From NCBI RefSeq assembly GCF_002022275.1, contig NZ_MSDF01000062.1:62001-126000 (forward strand): a stretch of DNA of 64,000 nucleotides, read 5' to 3'. The notes under the pieces were generated by a model. That model searched no databases. It was given only the letters and a program-made list of their open reading frames with translations, and was not told where the DNA came from. Below, piece after piece: positions 42,665-51,284 of the stretch (within the stretch, counting starts at the first letter, position 1; each line of letters begins with the position of its first letter). The DNA comes from Pseudomonas fluorescens. GTDB taxonomy: Bacteria; Pseudomonadota; Gammaproteobacteria; Pseudomonadales; Pseudomonadaceae. A program made the position numbers and the translations under genes.

Positions 42665-43957
42665 TTACGCGTCTGGCGCAGCCTTCGCTGCTTTGGCAGC
42701 CGGCTCACTGTTTTCATAGATATACAGTGGCTTGGACTTGCCTTCGATCACGCTTTCGTCGATCACCACTTTACTCACCTCGGACTGCGAGGGGATTTCG
42801 TACATGGTGTCGAGCAACACGCCTTCGAGGATCGAGCGCAGACCACGCGCACCGGTTTTGCGCTCCAGTGCCCGTTTGGCCACCGATTTGAGTGCGTCGG
42901 TACGGAATTCCAGGTCAACACCTTCCATCTCGAACAGCTTGGCGTATTGCTTGGTCAGGGCGTTTTTCGGCTCGGTGAGGATCTGAATCAGAGCAGCCTC
43001 ATCCAGCTCGTCCAACGTAGCCAGGACCGGCAGACGACCAACGAATTCCGGGATCAGACCGAACTTGACCAGATCGTCAGGCTCGACTTCACGCAGGGAC
43101 TCGCCCACCTTCTTGCCTTCTTCCTTGCTGCGTACTTCTGCACCGAAACCGATGCCGCCGCGGGTGGAACGCTGCTGAATAACTTTTTCCAGGCCGGAGA
43201 ACGCACCGCCACAGATGAACAGGATGTTGCGCGTATCAACCTGAAGGAATTCCTGCTGCGGGTGCTTGCGGCCACCTTGAGGCGGTACGGAAGCAACCGT
43301 GCCTTCGATCAGTTTCAACAGGGCTTGCTGCACGCCTTCACCGGAAACGTCCCGGGTGATCGACGGGTTGTCGGACTTGCGCGAAATCTTGTCGATTTCG
43401 TCGATGTAGACGATACCCATCTGGGCCTTCTCTACGTCGTAGTCGCATTTTTGCAGCAGCTTCTGAATGATGTTCTCGACGTCTTCACCCACGTAACCCG
43501 CCTCAGTGAGGGTGGTAGCGTCGGCGATAGTGAACGGAACGTTCAGCAGGCGAGCGAGGGTTTCTGCCAGCAAGGTTTTACCCGAGCCAGTAGGGCCGAT
43601 CAGCAAGATGTTGCTCTTGCCGAGTTCGACTTCGTCGCCTTTCTTGTCACGCTGGTTCAGACGCTTGTAGTGGTTGTACACCGCTACGGCCAGAACCTTC
43701 TTTGCACGCTCTTGACCAATCACATACTGATCAAGGATGCCGCTGATTTCTTTAGGCGAAGGCAATTTATGCGCGCTGCTCTCGGCCTGGGCTTCCTGCA
43801 CCTCCTCGCGGATGATGTCATTGCACAGGTCGACGCACTCGTCGCAGATAAACACCGAGGGACCGGCAATCAATTTGCGTACTTCATGCTGGCTTTTGCC
43901 GCAGAAGGAGCAATAGAGCAGCTTGCCGTTGTCCTCGCCGTTGCGGGTGTCAGTCAT
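42665..43957 (-). CDS. clpX: ATP-dependent Clp protease ATP-binding subunit ClpX
   Basis: The 430-residue AAA+ unfoldase has an N-terminal zinc-binding domain with CSFCGKSQHEVRKL and CDECVDLC (about residues 15-40), Walker A GPTGSGKTLLAET, Walker B YIDEID, and the RKSDN-type pore/sensor elements. It unfolds tagged substrates and feeds them to ClpP. I chose the ATG at 43957 (MTDTRNGEDNG); an in-frame ATG 11 codons earlier is unlikely. It lies 111 bp after clpP with a hairpin between them. Confidence 0.97.
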   Translation of the reverse strand: MTDTRNGEDNGKLLYCSFCGKSQHEVRKLIAGPSVFICDECVDLCNDIIREEVQEAQAESSAHKLPSPKEISGILDQYVIGQERAKKVLAVAVYNHYKRLNQRDKKGDEVELGKSNILLIGPTGSGKTLLAETLARLLNVPFTIADATTLTEAGYVGEDVENIIQKLLQKCDYDVEKAQMGIVYIDEIDKISRKSDNPSITRDVSGEGVQQALLKLIEGTVASVPPQGGRKHPQQEFLQVDTRNILFICGGAFSGLEKVIQQRSTRGGIGFGAEVRSKEEGKKVGESLREVEPDDLVKFGLIPEFVGRLPVLATLDELDEAALIQILTEPKNALTKQYAKLFEMEGVDLEFRTDALKSVAKRALERKTGARGLRSILEGVLLDTMYEIPSQSEVSKVVIDESVIEGKSKPLYIYENSEPAAKAAKAAPDA

Positions 43958-44005
43958 TCGTTCGATCCAAATCCGATAGGCTTGCAACACAAGATGAAGG
44001 CTTAT

Positions 44006-44025
44006 GCGGGCTTTTTCAAGCCCGC
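44006..44025 (-). other. Hairpin in the clpP-clpX gap
   Basis: GCGGGCTT and AAGCCCGC form a perfect 8-bp stem with a tetraloop. No T-run follows in the direction of clpX, so it is more likely an attenuator or a message-stabilising hairpin than a full terminator. Confidence 0.55.
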
Positions 44026-44068
44026 CGGTGGTCGGACACGCCGACCAGCCTTATTTTGAGCAGCTTAA

Positions 44069-44704
44069 TTAAGCGGGGCGCTTTTCGATCACAGCGTCGA
44101 TCAACCCGTATTCACGTGCCGCTTCTGCGCTCATGAAGTTGTCACGGTTGGTGTCGCGCTCGATTTCTTCCAGGGTGTGCCCGCTGTGCTTGGCCATCAA
44201 GGTATTGAGGCGTTCGCGAATAAACAGGATTTCCTTGGCGTGAATCTCGATGTCTGACGCCTGCCCCTGGAAACCGCCCAGTGGCTGGTGAATCATCACG
44301 CGCGAGTTAGGCAGGCAGAAACGCTTGCCCTCAGCACCGGCCGTCAACAGGAAAGCGCCCATGCTGCACGCCTGACCGATGCACGTGGTCGATACGTTCG
44401 GCTTGATGAACTGCATGGTGTCGTAAATCGACATGCCAGCCGTTACCGAACCGCCCGGGGAGTTAATGTAAAGATGGATGTCCTTGTCCGGGTTTTCCGC
44501 TTCAAGGAACAGCAGCTGCGCGCAGATCAGGTTGGCCATGTAGTCCTCTACCGGGCCAACCAGAAAGATGACTCGTTCCTTGAGCAGGCGCGAGTAGATG
44601 TCATAGGCGCGTTCGCCACGAGCAGATTGCTCGACAACCATCGGGACCAGGCCGCCAGCGGCCTGGATATCAGAGTTCTGCTGAATATAGGAATTACGGA
44701 ACAT
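44069..44704 (-). CDS. clpP: ATP-dependent Clp protease proteolytic subunit
   Basis: The 211-residue serine protease subunit forms the two-ring ClpP barrel. The catalytic triad is readable: Ser114 in GQACSMGAFLL, His139 in MIHQPLGG, and Asp near 188 in ERDTNRD. The oxyanion segment INSPGGSVTAG is also present. It partners with ClpX encoded downstream and ClpA elsewhere. Order tig-clpP-clpX is universal in this group. Confidence 0.97.
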   Translation of the reverse strand: MFRNSYIQQNSDIQAAGGLVPMVVEQSARGERAYDIYSRLLKERVIFLVGPVEDYMANLICAQLLFLEAENPDKDIHLYINSPGGSVTAGMSIYDTMQFIKPNVSTTCIGQACSMGAFLLTAGAEGKRFCLPNSRVMIHQPLGGFQGQASDIEIHAKEILFIRERLNTLMAKHSGHTLEEIERDTNRDNFMSAEAAREYGLIDAVIEKRPA

Positions 44705-44743
44705 GCTCTGCAGTTACTCCCAAATAGTCATGTCTTGAAAACG

Positions 44744-44770
44744 CATAAGCCAGCGCGAGGCTGGCTTATG
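44744..44770 (-). other. Hairpin in the tig-clpP gap
   Basis: CATAAGCCAGC and GCTGGCTTATG form a perfect 11-bp stem. On the reverse strand only a short GCGTTTTC follows, so it is at most a partial terminator between tig and clpP. Confidence 0.6.
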
Positions 44771-44795
44771 GTTGAATTTCCAACGAGTTGGACAA

Positions 44796-46106
44796 TCAGT
44801 CGGCTTGTGCTGCTTCCGCCGGCTTGACTGCTTCTTCGTAAGAGACCGCTTTGTCGGTCACCTTAGCCTTCTGCAGAACAGTATCCACAACTTGTTCTTC
44901 CAGCACAACCGAACGTACTTCGTTCAGCTGTTGGTCGTTCTTGTAGTACCAAGACACAACCTGCTCAGGCTCCTGGTAGGCCGAAGCCATTTCCTGGATC
45001 ATTTCACGAACGCGATCTTCGTCCGGCTTGAGGCTGAACTGCTCAACCACTTCAGCCACGACCAGACCCAGCACAACGCGGCGCTTGGCTTGTTCTTCGA
45101 ACAGCTCGGCCGGCAGTTGGTCAGGCTTGATGTTGCCACCGAACTGCTGAACCGCTTGAACGCGCAGACGATCCACTTCGTTGGACAGCAGAGCCTTAGG
45201 CACTTCGATCGGGTTGGCGGCCAGCAGACCGTCCATAACCTGGTTCTTGACCTTGGATTTGATGGCCTGGCGCAGCTCACGCTCCATGTTCTTGCGAACT
45301 TCGGTGCGGAAGCCTTCAATGCCGGTTTCCTTGATGCCGAACTGATTGAAGAACTCTTCGTTCAGCTCTGGCAGTTTAGGCTCGGAAACGCTGTTGACGG
45401 TCACGGTGAACTCGGCGGCTTTGCCAGCCAAGTCCAGGTTCTGGTAGTCAGCAGGGAACGTCAGGCTCAGCACGCGCTCTTCGCCGGCTTTGGCGCCAAC
45501 CAGGCCGTCTTCGAAACCCGGGATCATGCGGTTGGAACCCAGCACCAGCTGAGTGCCCTTGGCGGAGCCGCCAGCGAAGACTTCGCCGTCAACCTTGCCA
45601 ACGAAATCGATGTTCAGCTGGTCTTCGTTCTGGGCAGCGCGATCGGCCACTTCAAAACGGGTGTTCTGCTTGCGCAGGATTTCCAGCATGTTGTCCAGGT
45701 CGCTATCCGCCACGTCGGCACTCAGGCGCTCAACGGCGATGGACTCGAAACCGGCAACGGTGAACTCAGGGAACACTTCGAAAGTAGCGACGTATTCCAG
45801 GTCCTTGCCAGCTTCCAGGGACTTCGGCTCGATCGAAGGCTGACCGGCAGGCTTCAGGTTTTGTGCTTCAACAGCTTCGTAGAAGGAAGCCTGGATCACG
45901 TCACCCACAGCGTCCTGACGCGCGTCAGCGCCAAAACGACGCTTGATTTCGCTCATCGGCACTTTGCCTGGACGGAAACCAGCGATCTTGGCCTTTTGGG
46001 CAGTCTGCTGCAGACGCTTGTTGACCGCAGTCTCAATACGCTCTGCCGGCACGGTGATGCTCAGGCGGCGCTCGATAGCAGTAGTATTTTCAACAGAAAC
46101 TTGCAT
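44796..46106 (-). CDS. tig: Trigger factor
   Basis: The 436-residue ribosome-bound chaperone and prolyl isomerase has the ribosome-binding signature GFRPGKVPMSEIKRRFG (about residues 44-60). An FKBP-type isomerase domain follows (about 150-245, QLNIDFVGKVDGEVF), then a helical C-terminal chaperone domain. The ATG at 46106 (MQVSVENTT) has GAGGAA upstream; a longer in-frame start is not supported. It shields nascent chains, upstream of clpPX. Confidence 0.97.
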   Translation of the reverse strand: MQVSVENTTAIERRLSITVPAERIETAVNKRLQQTAQKAKIAGFRPGKVPMSEIKRRFGADARQDAVGDVIQASFYEAVEAQNLKPAGQPSIEPKSLEAGKDLEYVATFEVFPEFTVAGFESIAVERLSADVADSDLDNMLEILRKQNTRFEVADRAAQNEDQLNIDFVGKVDGEVFAGGSAKGTQLVLGSNRMIPGFEDGLVGAKAGEERVLSLTFPADYQNLDLAGKAAEFTVTVNSVSEPKLPELNEEFFNQFGIKETGIEGFRTEVRKNMERELRQAIKSKVKNQVMDGLLAANPIEVPKALLSNEVDRLRVQAVQQFGGNIKPDQLPAELFEEQAKRRVVLGLVVAEVVEQFSLKPDEDRVREMIQEMASAYQEPEQVVSWYYKNDQQLNEVRSVVLEEQVVDTVLQKAKVTDKAVSYEEAVKPAEAAQAD

Positions 46107-46439
46107 GAATATTCCTCGTTGCACAGACGTTAGCCGGCCGTTTCCGACCCCAGAATCAAGGGCATGCATTCTAGTGGGTCAAACTCAAGAAGTCACCCTA
46201 CTGAAAACGGTAGAAAAACAGCAGGCCATTTATAGGTTCAAGTGCACGCATGCACCTCATCCCGTTAGCAAATACAGCTCATCACGCCAAGGCTCTGCAT
46301 CAACCCTTCTATATATAGAAGAGCCTGATACACGCGCTTGGCTACCGACCTTGCGAACAAGGTCGGAGGTCACGGCGGCAGCATCGAGAAACACAAATAC
46401 GATGAAACGCCCTGCCCTGAAATCTCAAAACGCTTAAAC
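46107..46439. other. Upstream region of tig
   Basis: No supported gene in about 330 bp. It contains a perfect 9-bp hairpin with a CGAA loop (CCGACCTTG/CAAGGTCGG, 46345-46366). It must hold the tig promoter on the reverse strand, which I cannot pin down. Confidence 0.5.
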
Positions 46440-46474
46440 AAAAACGGCACAGCCCTTGTTCAGGTACTGCGCCG
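46440..46474 (-). terminator. Terminator of the ECF sigma gene
   Basis: ACGGCGCAG and CTGTGCCGT pair in 8 of 9 positions, followed by TTTTTGTTT on the reverse strand. It separates the sigma gene from tig. Confidence 0.72.
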
Positions 46475-46591
46475 TAATTCGCTATTAAATAGCTGCACCG
46501 ACCCGGATATCGCTTCGGATCAGTTCCACACGCTCAAAACCGGCAACGATTCTAACGCCAAGGCATTGAGAATGCTTGTTTTTTCTTGGCG

Positions 46592-47218
46592 TCAATAACT
46601 GCCGCACGCTTGATACTTGTCTATGGCGGCAAATACCCGAATTCGCGCCCTGTGCACCAGCACGCGCGCATTGCACAGGCTAACGCCGAGCAACTGGGCG
46701 ACCTCCTCCAACTCCAGCCCCACGCGCTCGTGCAGCACCAGCGCGCCACTTTGCAGTTCCGAGAGTTCTTCCAGCGCGCGCTCAATGCATTCGCGCAACT
46801 CATGCTCATTCAGCAGCGCTTCCGGCGTGTCTTCGTGCCAGCCCGAGGGCGGCGATACCCACTGCCCTGTGACCGCACAAAAGCAATCATCAACTAACCC
46901 ACCTTCAAACATCAGGTCGCGACGACTGCGCCCATAGCGGCCTTTCGCCTTATTAGCGGTAATCGTCAACACCCACGTCTTGAGACTGGACCGACCCTGA
47001 AAACCGTTCAGCCCCCGCACGACGGCCAACCAGGCATCCTGCACCACGTCATCGACATGCCGATGACCCGCTATCGCCGACGCCACCGCCCGCATCGCAC
47101 CCTGATACCCGTTGACCATCTCGCTGTAGGCAGCCTGATCCCCTTTCATGAGCCGACCCAACAAATGCGCGTCAGCGCCGATCAACTCCCGACTTTCACC
47201 CTGTTGTCGTGCCAACAT
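46592..47218 (-). CDS. ECF-type RNA polymerase sigma factor without linked anti-sigma
   Basis: The 208-residue sigma factor has region 2 around HLLGRLMKGDQAAYSEMVNGYQGAMRAVA...HVDDVVQDAWLAVVRGLNGFQ and region 4 with ALVLHERVGLELEEVAQLLGVSLCNARVLVHRAR. The inter-domain linker is long and holds two nearby cysteines and a tryptophan (DDCFCAVTGQW), unusual for the class. I take the ATG at 47218 (GAGGG upstream); an in-frame ATG 18 codons earlier is possible. No anti-sigma gene is adjacent. Its role is unknown; control may be through the linker cysteines or at the level of expression. Confidence 0.87.
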   Translation of the reverse strand: MLARQQGESRELIGADAHLLGRLMKGDQAAYSEMVNGYQGAMRAVASAIAGHRHVDDVVQDAWLAVVRGLNGFQGRSSLKTWVLTITANKAKGRYGRSRRDLMFEGGLVDDCFCAVTGQWVSPPSGWHEDTPEALLNEHELRECIERALEELSELQSGALVLHERVGLELEEVAQLLGVSLCNARVLVHRARIRVFAAIDKYQACGSY

Positions 47219-47311
47219 TTCACTGCCCTCGACGGAAACGCCCGATGAGGATCCAGGTCCGTCCGAGGCCATCCTCGTCAGTACATACGCGGCAGTGTAT
47301 TTTTCGGATGC

Positions 47312-47346
47312 AAAAAAAAGCGCCAGATCATTGATCTGGCGCTTTT
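47312..47346 (-). terminator. Terminator of the tRNA-Leu/tRNA-His pair
   Basis: AGCGCCAGATCA and TGATCTGGCGCT form a strong stem followed by a run of T on the reverse strand, just after the first tRNA-His gene. Confidence 0.87.
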
Positions 47347-47353
47347 CTGAATA

Positions 47354-47429
47354 TGGGGTGGACGAAGGGGATCGAACCCTCGACAACGGGAGTCACAATC
47401 CCGTGCTCTACCAACTGAGCTACGCCCAC
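47354..47429 (-). tRNA. tRNA-His (GTG), copy 1
   Basis: On the reverse strand the 76-nt gene starts GTGGGCGTAGCTCAGTTGG and has anticodon GTG in the loop ATTGTGA, a GGTTCGATCCC T-arm and an encoded CCA. A C opposite the discriminator on the 5' side (47430) provides the extra G-1 typical of tRNA-His. It is identical or nearly so to the second copy. Confidence 0.97.
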
Positions 47430-47505
47430 CATCTTGCGTCAACAAGGAACTCGAACATCTTCCTTGTCTGGCCTCACCCTGCCCGAGGGCCGAGTGACGC
47501 TTGAT

Positions 47506-47590
47506 TGGTGCGGATGAAGAGACTCGAACTCTTACGCCTCGCGGCGCTGGAACCTAAATCCAGTGTGTCTACCAATTCCACCACATCCGC
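47506..47590 (-). tRNA. tRNA-Leu (TAG)
   Basis: The 85-nt class-II tRNA on the reverse strand starts GCGGATGTGGTGGAATTGG. The anticodon loop TTTAGGT reads CUA/CUG-type leucine codons. It has a long variable arm, a GTTCGAGTC T-loop and an encoded CCA. Confidence 0.96.
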
Positions 47591-47608
47591 GCTTGAAGCT
47601 CTTAAAGC

Positions 47609-47640
47609 AAAGGCGCCAGACAATTAATCTGGCGCCTTTT
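47609..47640 (-). terminator. Terminator between the two tRNA pairs
   Basis: AAAGGCGCCAGA and TCTGGCGCCTTT form a perfect stem with U-tract. It resembles the terminator at 47312, which suggests the tRNA-His unit was copied together with its terminator. Confidence 0.87.
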
Positions 47641-47647
47641 CAAAATA

Positions 47648-47723
47648 TGGGGTGGACGAAGGGGATCGAACCCTCGACAACGGGAGTCACAATCCCGTGC
47701 TCTACCAACTGAGCTACGCCCAC
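47648..47723 (-). tRNA. tRNA-His (GTG), copy 2
   Basis: Same 76-nt sequence as the copy at 47354, with anticodon GTG and encoded CCA. Flanking bases on both sides also match for several positions. Confidence 0.97.
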
Positions 47724-47755
47724 CATCTAACGCTACTTGTGCCAAAGCTGCCTAA

Positions 47756-47832
47756 TGGCGCACCCGGCAGGACTCGAACCTGCGACCATCCGCTTAGAAG
47801 GCGGATGCTCTATCCAGCTGAGCTACGGGCGC
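47756..47832 (-). tRNA. tRNA-Arg (TCT)
   Basis: The 77-nt gene on the reverse strand starts GCGCCCGTAGCTCAGCTGG. Its anticodon TCT sits in the loop CTTCTAA, it has the GGTTCGAGTCC T-arm, and it ends GCGCCA. It is the first gene of the tRNA cluster. Confidence 0.97.
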
Positions 47833-48108
47833 CTTATTAATCTGTACTCTTGGAGGATTACAAACTAAGTGCTTTCCAGCCTTGCACGACAACAATTGTG
47901 CTTGACCTTCTTAACCAGTGCTAGGCTGTGCCCGACAAGTGCGACGAATAGTATAGATGCCCCCGAAACCCGTCAAATCTTTTTTGAAAAAAATTCATTT
48001 TATTTAAGGGGTTAGGGCAATTTGCAGACCAAGCGCCTTTGCCCTCACGCCTTGGCATGCGAGAATGCGCGCACTTTTCTTCCCCCTCTCGATGGTTAAT
48101 CACGCGTA

Positions 48109-48963
48109 ATGACTGCACAACTTATCGACGGCAAATCAATCGCCGCCAGCCTGCGCCAGCAGATCGCCAAACGAGTCACCGAGCGCCGCCTGCAAGGCCT
48201 GCGCACGCCTGGCCTCGCGGTGATCCTGGTCGGCAGCGATCCTGCCTCTCAGGTTTATGTCTCGCACAAGCGTAAAGACTGTGAAGAGGTCGGCTTTATC
48301 TCCAAAGCCTACGACTTGCCTTCCGAGACCACCCAGCAGGCCCTTACCGACCTGATCGACGGCCTCAACGATGACCCGAACATCGACGGCATTCTGCTGC
48401 AACTGCCGCTGCCGGAGCACCTGGACGCCTCCAAACTGCTGGAGCGCATCCGCCCGGACAAAGACGTCGACGGTTTCCACCCTTATAACGTCGGCCGCCT
48501 GGCCCAGCGTATCCCGCTGCTGCGCCCGTGCACGCCGAAAGGCATCATGACCCTGCTGGAAAGCACTGGCGTCGATCTGTACGGCCTCGACGCCGTGGTC
48601 GTGGGCGCCTCCAACATCGTCGGCCGGCCAATGGCCATGGAACTGCTGCTGGCCGGCTGCACCGTGACCGTCACCCACCGCTTCACCAAAGACCTCGCCG
48701 GTCACGTCGGCCGCGCTGATCTGGTGGTGGTTGCCGCCGGCAAGCCTGGCCTGGTCAAAGGTGAGTGGATCAAGGAAGGTGCCATCGTTATCGACGTGGG
48801 CATCAACCGCCAGGAAGACGGCAAACTGGTCGGCGACGTAGTGTACGAAACCGCCCTGCCCCGCGCCGGCTGGATCACGCCGGTACCAGGCGGCGTTGGC
48901 CCGATGACTCGCGCCTGCCTATTGGAAAATACGCTGTATGCAGCAGAGACCCTGCACAGCTAA
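48109..48963 (+). CDS. folD: Bifunctional methylene-THF dehydrogenase/cyclohydrolase
   Basis: The 284-residue enzyme interconverts 5,10-methylene-, methenyl- and 10-formyl-tetrahydrofolate in one-carbon metabolism. It shows the YVSHKRKDCEEVG segment with the catalytic lysine, QLPLPEHLD, DVDGFHPYNVGRL and the NADP-binding VVVGASNIVGRPMAMELL. The last lies near residues 163-180. It is divergent from the tRNA cluster, the usual Pseudomonas context, and has its own terminator. Confidence 0.97.
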   Translation: MTAQLIDGKSIAASLRQQIAKRVTERRLQGLRTPGLAVILVGSDPASQVYVSHKRKDCEEVGFISKAYDLPSETTQQALTDLIDGLNDDPNIDGILLQLPLPEHLDASKLLERIRPDKDVDGFHPYNVGRLAQRIPLLRPCTPKGIMTLLESTGVDLYGLDAVVVGASNIVGRPMAMELLLAGCTVTVTHRFTKDLAGHVGRADLVVVAAGKPGLVKGEWIKEGAIVIDVGINRQEDGKLVGDVVYETALPRAGWITPVPGGVGPMTRACLLENTLYAAETLHS

Positions 48964-48978
48964 TAACCAGCCGTAATG

Positions 48979-49009
48979 AAAAAGCCCTGCCTTATCGCAG
49001 GGCTTTTTA
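48979..49009 (+). terminator. Terminator of folD
   Basis: AAAGCCCTGC and GCAGGGCTTT form a perfect stem followed by TTAT, sixteen bases after the stop. Confidence 0.87.
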
Positions 49010-49173
49010 TTGCCCGAAGAAAAACCTGTTTTTTCTTAGTTTTTAAGTACTTTCATCGGGTTCTAGAAGAACATTCGACAGTTTCTGATCCATACTTCTA
49101 GAATGTAACGTAATTTTTCAAAACACCCGTTTCCTGAACGGTATTTCCTTACCTTTTTAGCGAGTTCACCCGC

Positions 49174-50097
49174 GTGAAAATTCGTCTCTCTATCGTCAGC
49201 CTATTTTTTGCACTTACAGGCACCCTCGCGCACGCTGCCGAAACCACCCAGGCCCCGCGTGACACTTCCAAACTGCAAATCGCCTCCGGCAGCGCCATCC
49301 TGGTAGACCTGCAGACCAACAAAGTCATCTATTCCAGTAACCCAGACGTGGTGGTACCCATCGCGTCGGTGAGCAAGTTGATGACCGGTTTGATCGTGCT
49401 CGAAGCCAAGCAGAACATGGACGAGTACATCGACATCAACATCAAGGACACGCCGGAAATGAAAGGCGTGTTTTCCCGCGTGAAGATCGGCAGCGAAATG
49501 CCGCGTAAAGAAATGCTGCTGATTGCGCTGATGTCTTCAGAGAACCGCGCGGCCGCCAGCCTGGCCCACCACTACCCGGGCGGCTACCCGGCCTTTATCG
49601 CAGCGATGAACGCCAAGGCCAAGGCGCTGGGCATGACCAGCACGCATTATGTAGAGCCTACCGGCCTGTCGATTCACAACGTGTCGACGGCTCGCGACCT
49701 GAGCAAGTTGCTGGCTGCGGCGCGCAAATACCCGATGCTGAGTCAACTGAGCACCACCAAGGAAAAGACTGTGGCATTTCGCAAGCCCAACTACACCTTG
49801 GGCTTTTCGAACACCGACCATCTGATCAACCGCGCCAACTGGGATATCAAGCTGACCAAGACCGGCTTTACCAACCAGGCCGGCCACTGCCTGGTGCTGG
49901 TAACGAGCATGGGCAATCGCCCTGTATCGCTGGTGATTCTGGATGCTTTCGGCAAGTTCACCCACTTTGCCGATGCCACGCGTATTCGTAACTGGGTCGA
50001 GACAGGCAAGAGCGGTTCGGTGCCGGATGTGGCGTTGCGCTACAAGGCCGACAAAAACCTGAAAAACCGCCCGAACGCTGCAGAAGTACGTCGCTAA
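49174..50097 (+). CDS. pbpG: D-alanyl-D-alanine endopeptidase (PBP7/8)
   Basis: The 307-residue penicillin-binding protein of the S11 family has a signal peptide ending near AHA|AETTQ. Active-site motifs are complete: S65-V-S-K68, S122-E-N124 and KTG near residue 228 (LTKTGFTNQAG). It cuts peptidoglycan cross-links in the periplasm. The start is GTG at 49174 with a GCGAG site. It stands alone, followed by a REP pair. Confidence 0.94.
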   Translation: MKIRLSIVSLFFALTGTLAHAAETTQAPRDTSKLQIASGSAILVDLQTNKVIYSSNPDVVVPIASVSKLMTGLIVLEAKQNMDEYIDINIKDTPEMKGVFSRVKIGSEMPRKEMLLIALMSSENRAAASLAHHYPGGYPAFIAAMNAKAKALGMTSTHYVEPTGLSIHNVSTARDLSKLLAAARKYPMLSQLSTTKEKTVAFRKPNYTLGFSNTDHLINRANWDIKLTKTGFTNQAGHCLVLVTSMGNRPVSLVILDAFGKFTHFADATRIRNWVETGKSGSVPDVALRYKADKNLKNRPNAAEVRR

Positions 50098-50110
50098 ACA
50101 CAACAGCTTC

Positions 50111-50233
50111 AATGTGGAGGCAGGCTTGTGTGGGAGCTGGCTTGCCTGCGATAGCATCAACTCGGTCCAGCTGAAAAATCGAGTTGCCTGCATCGCGGGC
50201 AAGCCCGGTTCCCACACAAGCTCGCTGCCACAT
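50111..50233. repeat. REP inverted pair 5 (nested)
   Basis: Inner arms are 50129-50152 (TGTGGGAGCTGGCTTGCCTG) and 50192-50216. A second, imperfect pair of arms (50111-50130 and 50213-50233) encloses them, so two elements appear nested. Confidence 0.85.
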
Positions 50234-50251
50234 TTATGAACGTCAGTGCGG

Positions 50252-50914
50252 TTACTTCTTCTCCGCCAACACTTTAAGCGCCTGCGCCGCCGCTTGCTCC
50301 TGCCCCGCCCGCGCAGTGGCATTCGCCGCATCACGCCAGCGCTGCGCATCCACCTGCGCCGGCAACTGACTCGGGCGCTGAGTCAGGATCGCCCAGTGAC
50401 CGGCGCTCTTCCAGGCCGATTCAAAGTCACTGAAACTCATCAGTAATCGACGCTCCAGCCCCGAACGCAGCAGTACCGTGCTCTTCTGCTGGTTGAACCC
50501 CACCACCACGACGTACCGCGTGCCGGACCACAGGCTCGGGTTGATCCGCGCCATCACCGGGTAACCCGCCGCAACCTGCGCCAGCACTGCCGTCAGCTCG
50601 GTATCCAGCGGATACACCATCAGCCCGTACTCACGCGCCAGCACCTGCATGTTGCGCTCAAGGTCCGCCTCGCCACCCGGCAAGTGCAGCGGCTTATCGA
50701 GCAAGCCCGGTGTCATGACAATGCCTTGTTGCGACAGCATGCTGGCTAAAGCACTGGGGCCGCTCAGATAGGCCTCGCTGCGAAAGGTCGGCACGCCATT
50801 GAGTTCGACACGCTCCGGCAAGCCGGCAAGCCTCGACGGATGCCCGGAACAAGCCGCAAGCCCCAGGGCGCAGGCCAGCAACAAGGAAGTTTTAACGTTC
50901 GACCGTAACCGCAA
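50252..50914 (-). CDS. C39-peptidase-like lipoprotein lacking the catalytic cysteine
   Basis: The 220-residue lipoprotein has the lipobox LAAC at Cys22. A papain-like C39 fold resembling PA2778-type peptidases follows (VPTFRSEAYLSGPSALASML, then AAGYPVMARINPS and GTRYVVVVGFN). The nucleophile position that normally reads Y-x-CGP is serine (about S51), and the expected histidine of the HxVVVxGY motif is not there. It is therefore probably a non-peptidase binding protein. A helical Ala/Gln-rich tail ends the protein. The start is TTG with GAGAG upstream. Confidence 0.72.
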   Translation of the reverse strand: MRLRSNVKTSLLLACALGLAACSGHPSRLAGLPERVELNGVPTFRSEAYLSGPSALASMLSQQGIVMTPGLLDKPLHLPGGEADLERNMQVLAREYGLMVYPLDTELTAVLAQVAAGYPVMARINPSLWSGTRYVVVVGFNQQKSTVLLRSGLERRLLMSFSDFESAWKSAGHWAILTQRPSQLPAQVDAQRWRDAANATARAGQEQAAAQALKVLAEKK

Positions 50915-51125
50915 TGTTCTGCTCTCTTGATCAACTGCCGGTAAGGGCCCTGATCATAGGGCGCCCGGCCACGCGGGTATAGCCTTGAACGTTAGTAAAA
51001 CGCCCGGCATAGAGCAAACGAGTTGGACGGACACGACCATTGGTCAATAGCAGGCAACCGGCAGGTAGCTAGACTGTCCATTGAGAAGACTGTGTGTGCC
51101 CCGAGCGGGGCGAAAGGAGGCCCAG

Positions 51126-51284
51126 ATGAGCCTTGCGACAACGATTTTCATGTTGATCTGCGGTTGGCTGGCGGTAGCCGCCGCGATGTTGTGGGGGGTC
51201 ATGCGCGTAACGCGTCGGCACCACCCCCACGTTAAACCCGTGGCACCCGCCAAGCCCCGCAGGGCGGCGGTGCATCACGCTTAG
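51126..51284 (+). CDS. Small single-pass membrane protein (52 residues)
   Basis: The ATG at 51126 is preceded by a perfect AAAGGAGG site. The product begins MSLATTIFMLICGWLAVAAA, one membrane helix of about 22 residues, followed by a basic, His/Pro-rich cytoplasmic tail (RRHHPHVKPVAPAKPRR). It overlaps the end of the convergent lipoprotein gene by 4 bp. I do not recognise a named family. Confidence 0.72.
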   Translation: MSLATTIFMLICGWLAVAAAMLWGVMRVTRRHHPHVKPVAPAKPRRAAVHHA

